The notes: generated by a model not told the origin, from the letters alone. Counted from the first letter of the stretch, positions 11,378 to 19,560 are shown. The stretch: 64,000 bases of DNA from Liopterus haemorrhoidalis (GCA_963971575.1 OZ020624.1:17143249-17207248), one strand, 5' to 3'. Program-made: numbers and translations.

Positions 11378-11658
11378 CAGTGGTTCTCAACCTTTTTTAG
11401 GTGAATGCACCCCTATGCAAAATGTGAGATCTTCGCGGCACCCTACTATTAAATATGTCACAATAGAGAGAGAGCGAGCGAGCGAGCGAGCCGTTCAAGG
11501 TCGGGCGTTTTTGACGTCCAATAAACTCGCAAGGGTTTTATGACGAGTGAGAGAGAATACATTTCCCGCGTATTTTCTCTAAGACACGGGTCTTCGATTC
11601 CGAGAATAGCGGCGAATTTATTTTGAAAAGCTCGCGGCACCCTGGTTGAGAACCACTC
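11378..11658 (+). mobile_element. hAT MITE-1 (copy 1, reference)
   Basis: A 281-bp non-autonomous element. Left end CAGTGGTTCTCAACC, right end GGTTGAGAACCACTC. It is flanked on both sides by the 8-bp duplication GGTTAGAG (11370-11377 and 11659-11666), the hallmark of hAT transposition. It has no transposase. The interior includes a GAGCGAGCGAGC run and a short open frame that is not gene-like. It is present in every unit A copy at the same point, so it inserted before amplification. Confidence 0.88.
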
Positions 11659-11666
11659 GGTTAGAG

Positions 11667-11815
11667 GCTAGCACATGTAAAACAAATATTGTTTGAAATT
11701 AAAGGGCAAATCCTTAACATAAATACATTTTTTTGATTCGATAAATATTTGTAGAGTTATGGCGGGAAAACTTCAGATATTTGTAATATAAATAAGGCCC
11801 TTATTATTCACTTAA
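11667..11815 (+). repeat. Satellite S part ending in the box (copy 1)
   Basis: Matches the S part of the 661-bp satellite, ending with the box CCTTATTATTCACTTAA at 11799-11815. This box is also the left flank of the RT/minisatellite insertion. Confidence 0.8.
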
Positions 11816-13715
11816 ATAGAACTAACAAACTGAGAAGAAATAACTGGTGGGACGGAGAATGTAGGAAAAAAAATCAGTTAAGACATCATTAAAAGAATGG
11901 AAGATAGGTACAAGCTATAAAAACGAATATCTAAAAGAAAAGAAAGAATACAAAGATAAAGAAAAACAACAAAAAGAGACAAGAAGAATTAGAAATACAG
12001 GATATCAAGACAGAGACGGAGGCATGGAAGTATATCAATAAAGATAGAAAAAACAAAGTAGATGTGTCCCAACATATAAAGATTGAAGAATGGGAAAGAC
12101 ATTTCTGTCAACTCCTGAGAGGAACAAATGAAAAAGTAATTCTAGAAGTAGCGAAAAATGATGGAGGTAGCCACCAAGATGATATAACGGAAGAGCAAAT
12201 ACAAGCACAAATAGAGAAACTGAAAAAGAAAAAAGCAGCTGGAGAAGATGGGATAGGAAACGAAGAATGGCTGTACAGTACGGAAAATGTAAAGAAAAAA
12301 ATAACAGAAATTATAAATAAGGTATGGAGAGGGGAAAGTTTTCCTGATAGATGGAGGAAAGGGATTATAGAACCCATATACAAATCAGGGATGAAAAATG
12401 AATGCAAGAATTACAGAGGCATTACTCTTCTGGACACCTTGCACAAAATATATGCAATGGTTTTAGAACAAAAGTTGGAAGAAGAGGTAGAAGAACAGAC
12501 AATCAAGCAGGGTTCAGGAAAGGGAGAGGGACAATTGACAATGTATATATCCTGAATTATGTAGTAGGTAGAGAGCTGGCAAAGGAAAGAGGCAAACTAT
12601 ATGTGTTTTTCGCCGATTTAAAAGCAGCCTTTGACACAGTAGATCGGAAAGAGCTTTACAAAACGTTAGATAAAAAGGGACTAAACGTCATAATAAGAAA
12701 CCGGATACAAGACATTTACAAAGAAACAAGGAACCAAGTAAGAAATGGAGAAATATATTGTGAAGAATTTTAGACAGAACAAGGTTTAAGGCAAGGATGC
12801 CCGTTAAGCCCAACTCTGTTCTCCATATACATGTCAGATTTAGAAGCGTTACAAACAGAACAAACAGGAGGACTGGTAGTAGGACACACAAAATTTATCT
12901 CTCTGTCCTAAGCGGACGATATTGCTATTGTAGCTAAAACCGAAGAGGAAATGAGGAAACTCCTTAAATGTTTTGAGAAATTCCTACAAAAGGAAAAGCT
13001 AAAGCTAAACGCAGATAAGTCAAAAATAATGCTGTTCAAAAAAGGAGGAGGCAGACAGACACAAAACAAATGGAATTGGGGAGACGAAGAGATAGAACAA
13101 ACGAAAGAATACAAATACCTGGGATACATGTTTAAAAGCAGCGGGGGCCCAGAAGAACATATTCGGACTCTCTCAAGGAAAGCAATGTTAGCCCTGCCAC
13201 AAGTGTGGGGAATAGGTGAGAGAAAATTTAAAGGAGACATCAAAATAAGGATGCTTATGTTCAACTCCATTGTCAAGAGCATAATGACGTATGGCTCTGA
13301 AATATGGGGATGGGAAGACCAGGAAAAATTAGAGGTGGTGCAGAATAAATACATTAAATGGATGTTGGGCCTCGACAAATGCACACCAGAATATATTTTA
13401 TTAGAATAATTGAAATTGGACAACATTAGGATAGAAGCTACCAAAAGAGCTATTAAATTCGAAGAGCGGATAATAAAACACCCAAAATAAAACTTGCTCT
13501 ATCAGTGCTGGAAAGAAACAGAGAGGAAAGGGATACATGGAAAGATACAATCCAAATGGGAAGCAAAAAGAAGGAAACGATTTGAGCATAATGGTTACTC
13601 AGCTAAGGAAATAGCAAGAAAGAGGTCGGAAGGACAAGATGTGACACTGGCAATAACTGATAGAATGCGAGATATCAAAGGACAAGAAAGAAGTGAGAAG
13701 ATAAAAAATTCCTAA
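11816..13715 (+). pseudogene. Non-LTR retrotransposon reverse transcriptase pseudogene (copy 1, reference)
   Basis: Remnant of ORF2 without an endonuclease. A WWDGEC-like linker near 11850 precedes the RT domain. The first frame, open in 12064-12555, carries AAGEDGI and NYRGITLLDTLHKIYA (RT blocks 1-2). The frame then changes near 12500. The second frame carries FADLKAAFDTVDR (block with the first catalytic Asp), LRQGCPLSPTLFSIY, and ADD at 12912-12920. It continues as KLKLNADKSKIMLF and a C-terminal tail with YGSEIWGW and LGLDKCTPEY. In-frame stops stand at 12771-12773, at 12909-12911 (exactly where the Tyr of YADD belongs), at 13407-13409 and near 13488. The last open stretch ends at 13715. 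The clade is not assigned. The breaks occur in every copy. Confidence 0.9.
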
Positions 13716-14387
13716 CCATATGGTTAGCTGACCAAATGGATACCTGACCATATGTTTAACTGACCAAATGGTTACCTGACCATGTCGTTGGCAGACCAAA
13801 TGGTTTGCTGAGCAAGTACAGGTTAAGCTGACCAAATGGTTACAAGACTTACATGATTACCTTAAAAAATTGACCTGATATGGTCATCTGACAAAATGGT
13901 TACCTGACCATATGGTTAGTCGGAAAAATTGTTAACTGACCATATGGTTAGCTGACGAAATGGTTAACTGATCATATAGTTAACTGATCAAGTGGTTACC
14001 TAACCATATGGTTAGCTGACCAAATTGTTAACTGACCATATGGTTAGCTGACGAAATGGTTAACTGACCATATGGTTAGCTGATCAAGTGGTTACCTAAC
14101 CGTATGTTTAGCTGGCCAAATTGTTAATTGACCATGTGGTTAACAGACCAAATAGATAACCGACCATATAGTTAGCTGACCAAAATGTTACCTGATCATA
14201 TGGTTAGATGAACATATGGTTACCTAACCATATGGTTAGCTGACCAAATGGTTACCTGACCATATGTTTATCTGACCAATTGGTTACCTGACCATGTCGT
14301 TGGCAGACCAAATGGATAACTGACCATATAGTTAGCTGACCAAATGGTTACCTGACCATATGTTTAGCTGGAAAAATTGTTAACTGA
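13716..14387 (+). repeat. 16/32-bp minisatellite (copy 1, reference)
   Basis: About 42 degenerate units of 16 bp. They alternate as TTAGCTGACCAAATGG and TTACCTGACCATATGG, so the higher period is 32 bp. Many units carry the palindrome CCATATGG. Some units are variant (GAAATGG, GATCAAGTGG, ATGTCGTTGGC). The array begins within a few bases of the stop that ends the RT pseudogene frame and ends at the satellite box. It does not code. Confidence 0.93.
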
Positions 14388-15020
14388 CCTTATAATTCAC
14401 TTAACAGCAAAATATATAAAACAAATAATGTTTAAAATTAAAAGGCAAATTCTTAACATAAATACATTTTTTTGATTCGAGTAATATTTGTAGAGTAATG
14501 GCGGGAAAACTTCAAATATTTGTAATATAAATAACTCCCTTATTATTCACTTAACAGGAAGATATATGTGGAGTTAAGACGTTTAAAATAAAAATAGGTT
14601 AGTTAAGAAAGTTAAGAAAAAAGAGGTCAAAAATAGTTAACCTAAAAGACGCAAAAAACCAACTTATGACGGTTTTAAGACGTAAATAGGTAAGTTGAAT
14701 GCGCTAAAAAAAGGGTTTTACCGCGTTCAAAATATTTTAAGACGTGAAATATTAATAAAAGGCGTAATAAGAATGAAAAAGTGATACTTTGTACCCAAAA
14801 ACTGACGAATACGTGTGCAAAAGTGACTGTAAAGACAAAAAACTGATGCAAATCTTAGGACAGATGGTGAGAAAGAAGAGAATATACATAATAAGTGGAA
14901 AGAAGAGAAAAATAAGCGAATTTAGAGCTGAAAAAACTTTTAATCGCAGTGGACAATACATTGTTTACAGTGGAAATTTCCTAACGCTAAACCGGTGAAC
15001 TCCAAATATTTGAAATATAA
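14388..15020 (+). repeat. Satellite S and R (copy 1)
   Basis: Box, then S (about 14405-14530, with TTTTTTTGATTCGA and ATGGCGGGAAAACTTC), then box, then R (about 14557-15020). R contains five AAGACG/AAGGCG motifs, CAAAAAACCAACTTATGACG, and ends GAACTCCAAATATTTGAAAT. A 69-codon open stretch in R is not conserved as coding in other R copies. Confidence 0.88.
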
Positions 15021-15841
15021 GGGTGCATTCGAGTTGTACAGGGTAGAGCGAGCGCTGAGCGAACAGTTGATGGTGACGTCATGAATAGAGCACTAACGGA
15101 GCGCAGCAACTCGAACCCGGAGTGACCGTTGTTGTGACGTAATGTTTATAAAATCTAACCCTACAATTTTAGGCGGCATTTTTACTGTCAGATTAGTTCA
15201 AGTCAGTCATGAATCAAAATTATATTGTACCTCGGTTTTTTCTTGATTTTTTTTTTTTTTTTTTCAATGTTGAAGAAATAATATTAATTTTAAATTAGAT
15301 AATAATTAATGAATTGATTTAATGAATTTTTTCCATTTTAATTTTATGAACGGTGTATTTTAATAATTTTTTTGCTGTTTGCAGAACGTCACAAATACAT
15401 AAAATGGCCGTACTCTGTAGCCATAGACAAATAACAATATTATTTGTCTATTGTTATTTGTCTAAGGCTATTATTTTTATTTTATTTATAATTTAATTTT
15501 AAACTTTCATTTCTTTCCCGCCGTTCCCCCACTTTTTTACGTCATACTCCATATGCTCGGTCTTATGCCGGGTTTACATTGGTAGAGTAAAAGAGCTAGT
15601 AACTAGCGCAAGTACTACGCGCTCTACTCTACTATCTTATTTTCAGGATAGTAGGTGTTCATACGCAATTGACATACATATCTTATTTTCTGGATAGTAA
15701 GTGTCAAAACACATTTGACATCTTCGCTGTGATTTTGCAGTGAAATTATCTTTTTGCAAAAAATAGTTTATGAATGTGGATATACATCGTCGCCGGCGTG
15801 ATGCCATTAAAGAAGTGGTATTTTGAATTACATCATTTCTT

Positions 15842-16534
15842 GTGGAGGAAATAATTGATTGTCTTATTGAAATATTCGGTACAGAATTTAAGCCTAAACA
15901 AAAATGGGTTAAAAAATGGATTGATAGAAGAACTACCCATGGCGCATCAGTCCTTCTATTTCGTGAATTAGCCGTGGAAGATCAAAAAGAGTACAGACTG
16001 TGTTTAAGAATGACACCAGATGATTTTAATAGGCTATTAAATTTAGTTAGTCCATTAATACAACGAACTGATACACTAATAAGGGATGCGATTCCAGCAA
16101 AAATAAAATTGGAATTAACGCTTTATTTCCTAGCCACAGGAAATAGTTATTGTAGTCTACAACAGTATTTCTAAACAGGTGGTCCGCGGACCACCAGTGG
16201 TCCCCAGAAAACTTTTAGTGGTCCGCGAAAGTTTTTATGTGTTTTTTGCAGTTTTATTTTTAATTTATTTTGCACATTTTTTATGTAAATAGTTTATATT
16301 TTGTTTATTTTCTGTGATTTTCTACAAATAAAATACATGTGTATAGTAGCACATTAAATATATTTGTTAACATGCAAAAAATAAACCAACAATTATTATT
16401 AGTAGTCCGCGTTAGAAAATTATATATTATTCTGGTCCACGGTGCGTTTTTGGTCGAGAAACACTGGTCTACAACATCTTTTTCGTGTATCAAAGGCAGT
16501 TATTTCCCAGATGATTTCAAAAATCATCAATTAA
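15842..16534 (+). pseudogene. HARBI1-like Harbinger transposase, N-terminal remnant split by a MITE (copy 1, reference)
   Basis: From 15842 to 16162 the frame encodes the N-terminal part of a HARBI1/DDE_Tnp_4-type transposase. Recognisable parts are the FRELAVEDQKEYRLCLRM stretch, the MTPDDFNRLLNLVSPLI region and KLELTLYFLATGNSYCSLQ. At 16163 a 304-bp hAT MITE breaks the gene. The same protein resumes after it at about 16469 with LFRVSKAVISQMI and stops at 16532-16534. The catalytic DDE domain is missing, so the fragment cannot transpose anything. The upstream ATG at 15772 opens a short arginine-rich frame that stops after about 18 codons and may be the original start region. Confidence 0.8.
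16163..16466 (+). mobile_element. hAT MITE-2 inside the transposase gene (copy 1, reference)
   Basis: A 304-bp element with ends CAGTATTTCT and AGAAACACTG. It is flanked by the exact 8-bp duplication GTCTACAA (16155-16162 and 16467-16474). Inside lie inverted GGTCCGCGGACC-type motifs and AT-rich filler. Removing the element and one duplication reconnects the Harbinger transposase segments. Copy 1 alone has A instead of G in AGTAGCACATT. Confidence 0.9.
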
Positions 16535-16978
16535 TAAATCAATGTTACGCAATTTATGTAAATAAATTGTAACTTACCTGATATGGGTTTTTTTCTATTT
16601 GTTATGACAGGTTATCGCTTGCCGCCAATTTGAAATGAATCAATTTTGCGTAGTGGGGGAAAAGACAGTAGCTAGTAAATACGTCGACGAGCTAACTGCT
16701 ATCCTAGCCCAACTACTGGCACCTAGTACTCTACTAGCCACAATGTCAACTGTTTACACAGGGATAGTAACTAGTTGCTAGTTACTTGCGCTAGTTACTT
16801 CTTTTACTCTACCAATGTAAACCCGGCATTGAAACCTCGAACACATAGAGCGCACTCTAAATGCTCGCTCGATCGCAAAACGAATGCAATTGAGTGTACT
16901 CCGAGCGTCAAATCGAACACGTTTGAGTGTACAGAACGTGCTCGGAACGGTCGGGGCGTCAAATCGAATGTACCCTAA

Positions 16979-17534
16979 GCAACTCCCTTATAATTCACTT
17001 AACAGCTAAATATATGTGGAGCTAAGACGTTTAAAAGAGAAATGGGTTAGTTAAGAGGGTTAAGAAAAAAGAGGTCAAAAATAGTTAACCTAAAAGGCGC
17101 AAAAAACCAACTTATGACGCTTTTAAGACGTAAATAGGTAAGTTGAATGCGCTAAAAAAAGGGTATTACCGCGTTCAAAATATTTTAAGACGTATAATAT
17201 TAATAAAAGACGTAATAAAAATGAAAAAGTGATATTTTGTACTCAAAAACTGACGAATACGTGTGCAAAAGTTACTGTAAGGACAAAAAACTTGTGCAAA
17301 TCATAGGAGAGATGGTGAGAAAGAAGAGAATATACATTATATGTGGAAATAAGAGAAAAATAAGCGAATTTAGAGCTGAAAAAACTTTTAATCGCAGTGG
17401 ACAATATATTGTTTAATGTGGAAATTTCCTAACGACAAGCGCGCGAACTCCATATATTTGAAATATAAATAACTCCCTTATAATTAACTTAACAGCAAAA
17501 TATATAAAACAAATATTGTTTTAAATAAAAAGGC
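16979..17534 (+). repeat. Satellite R module plus start of S (copy 1)
   Basis: Starts with the box (CTCCCTTATAATTCACTTAA) but is followed by R (TATGTGGAGCTAAGACG), so two R modules are adjacent here without an S between them. The Harbinger element sits in the junction. It ends in the first ~30 bp of S, where the Gypsy-2 remnant begins. Confidence 0.85.
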
Positions 17535-17542
17535 CTATTGCC

Positions 17543-17932
17543 TTAAGCAGTATATAATAGTGTTTCATCCCATCCAAAGATGTTCGCAATGCTTTCGAGC
17601 TTTTTCACCCATTGCTTAGCCGTTAACAGAGTAATCTTACCTGGATCAAATCCTGGATCATACGAAATATCTGTTCGTTCACCGCTCAAAGTTATGGTTG
17701 CGTTTCCAAAACTTCTCGTTTCCTGCGTAAATAGATCTCCCTCCTTCTGCAAGAGTTCTCGTTCTCGTTTAAGAAGGTCTCTCTCCCATCTTAAATTTTC
17801 TTCAAGTTGATCCACAGAATCTAATTCCATTCGTTCACGTCTGACGTTTGTTAAGGAAAATAATGGTTCTTCATGCGTTCCATTATCTGCCGTCACGTTA
17901 AATTCTGTTACGTTCATGGCCTCTTCGTTCAT
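17543..17932 (-). pseudogene. Ty3/Gypsy-like gag N-terminal fragment (copy 1, reference)
   Basis: The fragment has 129 codons. It starts MNEEAMNVTEFN. A charged region at residues ~35-70 (LEENLRWERDLLKRERELLQ) is likely coiled-coil. The end is FDPGKITLLTAKQWVKKLES and ANIFGWDETLLYTA. The ITAKQWV...FGW pattern resembles the beginning of the capsid region of insect LTR elements. A full gag would be 2-3 times longer. The frame stops where the satellite begins. Function and clade are uncertain. Confidence 0.55.
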
Positions 17933-18110
17933 TTCGTTTTTATTTTGTTTCTATTTTCGTTCAACTAAGTTCTTTAGACCACTGTCTACGTTGCGCTTTA
18001 ATTAGTACGTTATCTCGTGCGTTATCCCGTTTGGATGTCGTTGGTATTCCTGTACCGTCCCCTTACGTCCCGTATCTACGTCGTGGTTCCACGTCCAGCT
18101 ATGAATATGC

Positions 18111-18217
18111 TGGTTGCCTATCCCGTTAACACTCGCACTCGGTAGTACGTGGTTGCCTATCTCGTTCACACTCGCACTCGGTAGTACGTGGTTGCCTATG
18201 TCGTTCCCACTAACACG
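18111..18217 (-). repeat. 39-bp tandem repeat in Gypsy-2 leader (copy 1)
   Basis: Units start at 18111, 18150 and 18189 (TGGTTGCCTATCYCGTTMAC... ending GGTAGTACG). The third unit is partial and diverged. In one minus frame they read as 13-residue repeats (IGNHVLPSASVNE-like), but this is upstream of the gag start. Equivalent arrays lie at 26290, 34471 and 51128. Confidence 0.85.
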
Positions 18218-18321
18218 AATGCACGCTTCTTTCACTACACTCACTACACAGAATTCACTGACCTTTAACATTGTTTACACATTAATTTTACCAAATTTTA
18301 ACTTTTTACACATCATTCCTG

Positions 18322-18334
18322 ATCCCACTTCTGA
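18322..18334 (-). other. Putative primer-binding site, tRNA-Leu type (Gypsy-2, copy 1)
   Basis: Plus-strand ATCCCACTTCTGA equals, from memory, the T-stem/acceptor end of some animal tRNA-Leu, five bases in from the CCA end. It lies 2 bp from the putative LTR end (TGTCAG at 18337). The same 13 bases with the same spacing occur in the intact Ty3/Gypsy element of block B. Confidence 0.6.
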
Positions 18335-18590
18335 TCTGTCAGCCTAAGATGGTCACTAGCGGTTATAATAAGACACGAGATTAAGTTAATTTGATTTATT
18401 TAAGAATTAATGTACAAATAAATAAATGCATTGTCTAACACACATTACAAACGATGCGTTCACGTCGGAGTCTAACAACATACTACTCACAGGACACATT
18501 AACAGAAGTGCCATCTCTGTGTCAAAATTTTGTTCATCGTAACTAACGCTAACTAGAGATCCACCACGTACTAAATTGAATGAAACCGCA

Positions 18591-19379
18591 AAATTTGAAT
18601 GTACTCATATTTATTATTCCAGAAAAATTACAATTGATAAAACGTGAATACATTTTCATTTTACATAAAATTTTAATACAATTCGAAATTGTAATAAAAT
18701 TTTATATAAAATGAAAATATATCCATGTTTAATATTAAAAAGGGGTTATAGAGAAACACATAATATAAAATTGAGCTTTTTATTGTCACTCGTACATATA
18801 TAATAATATAATAATAATCTAACATACATAATCATATAATAGGTACATAAATAGCATAGTTCAGATGTCGGCAACCTTTATGAAGAATAAAAGTATTTGC
18901 CAATATTTGCAATAAATCGGACATTTCAAATATCAAACATCACCAACAAAAGTAAAATAAACTATACATATAAGTCTGATTTCAGCTGATGGGCCAATAT
19001 TTGCAACAAATATAATAAACATATTATTGATATCGAACATTTCAAATATTGAATATCAAATATCGAACATAACAAAAAAAAAAGTCAAATATACGATACA
19101 TATACATAAGTCTGATTTAATATGTCTATAATTAATATGTTATTAATATCAAATATTTCAAATATCGAATATCAAATATCGAACATATCAAAAAAAAGTA
19201 AAATATACAATTCATATAAGTTTGATTTCAGCTGATGGGCCAATATTTCCTAATTAATATATTATTGATCACTTAAAATTCTTTGCACCACAGAACATTA
19301 AACACGCCACGTGCAAGTCACATTCACAATAACTGCCATATTTAAATAGATAAGATTTAAAATTCCAGTTTGTGGAGTA
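18591..19379 (+). repeat. AT-rich tail of unit A with hairpin and duplicated block (copy 1)
   Basis: 18652-18718 is a near-perfect palindrome (arms ~33 bp, starting ATTTTCATTTTACATAAAAT). 18950-19265 holds two diverged ~125-bp blocks, with GCTGATGGGCCAATATTT at both ends and runs of ATATCGAACAT/AATATTTGAAA. No gene is seen. Confidence 0.75.
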
Positions 19380-19560
19380 TTCAGTGGTGGTGGGTGGCGA
19401 GGGGGTGTCCAACAGAACTGCCTCCTGGTGGAAATTGTGTGCTACACTCATCAGATAACCGCCACATGGTTTTGGCGGGGTTCGAAATTTTGGTATACCG
19501 ATGACACAGGCGTGATACTACTCGTTCTAGTCTGTCTCGCATTCCAACTATCGGTTAGAG
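19380..19560 (-). other. Possible Pol III-promoter-like segment, copy 2
   Basis: Here the segment is preceded by GTGGTGGTGGGTGGCG, unlike copy 1. It also has the GGGGTTCGAAATT motif. Equivalent segments lie at 27559-27739, 35740-35920 and 52397-52577. Confidence 0.25.

Larger units (their letters stand above)
11816..14387 (+). mobile_element. 5'-truncated non-LTR retrotransposon with minisatellite 3' part (copy 1, reference)
   Basis: This 2572-bp segment lies between two 17-bp box copies: CCTTATTATTCACTTAA at 11799-11815 and the one-mismatch CCTTATAATTCACTTAA at 14388-14404. The first 1.9 kb is the RT pseudogene; the last 0.67 kb is the minisatellite, with no gap between them. The box copies look like a target-site duplication of the length expected for target-primed reverse transcription. 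The satellite has the box anyway, however, and both flanks are S sequence, so recombination between boxes is an alternative. Confidence 0.65.
15566..16828 (+). mobile_element. Inner Harbinger element (copy 1, reference)
   Basis: Ends TGCCGGGTTTACATTGGTAG and complement, about 29 bp perfect, with further imperfect complementarity rich in CTAGTAACTAGCGC. Flanks are TTA (15563-15565) and TTG (16829-16831), a decayed 3-bp duplication. A 25-bp direct repeat (15634-15658 and 15680-15704) lies near the left end, as often seen in subterminal transposase-binding regions. The element carries a broken HARBI1-like gene, itself interrupted by a hAT MITE. Confidence 0.87.
15021..16975 (+). mobile_element. 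Outer Harbinger-like DNA transposon (copy 1, reference)
   Basis: A 1955-bp element with imperfect ~15-bp inverted ends (GGGTGCATTCGAGTT, and GGGTACATTCGATTT on the other strand). It is flanked by TAA on both sides (15018-15020 and 16976-16978), the 3-bp target duplication of PIF/Harbinger. It interrupts the end of satellite R (GAAATATAA) next to the box. Its own interior (15021-15565 and 16829-16975) has no recognisable gene. It includes a poly-T run at about 15248-15265 whose length differs between unit copies (18, 14, 16, 19 and 16). An inner Harbinger element occupies its centre. Confidence 0.85.
17535..18590 (-). mobile_element. Gypsy-2: 5' end of a Ty3/Gypsy-like element (copy 1, reference)
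   Basis: Read on the minus strand: a putative LTR (start near 18590, approximate, to 18337, ending ...GACA), a 13-base primer-binding-like site (18334-18322), a leader with three 39-bp tandem repeats (18217-18111), and a gag fragment (17932-17543). Everything downstream of the start of gag is missing. About 28 bp of satellite S sequence is present on both sides of the larger 2.33-kb segment (near 17507-17534 and 19862-19889), which suggests recombination rather than a simple insertion. Confidence 0.6.

Noticed and set aside
11458..11640. 60-codon open frame inside hAT MITE-1 and its copies
   Set aside because: The MITE is non-autonomous, the frame includes the GAGC run, and no transposase resemblance is seen.
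13716..14387. CRISPR array
   Set aside because: Units are contiguous degenerate 16-mers without unique spacers, the genome is eukaryotic and no cas-like gene is present.
14789..14998. 69-codon open stretch in satellite R, also seen as 115- and 79-codon stretches in B
   Set aside because: The frame is not kept in other R modules (for example 16979-17470 has stops throughout). The similarity follows the satellite DNA and not a protein.
16339..16572. 77-codon frame running out of hAT MITE-2
   Set aside because: It joins MITE filler to the Harbinger transposase tail in the wrong frame.
18322..18334. tRNA-Leu gene
   Set aside because: Only 13 bases match. No cloverleaf surrounds them, and the position beside an LTR explains them as a primer-binding site.
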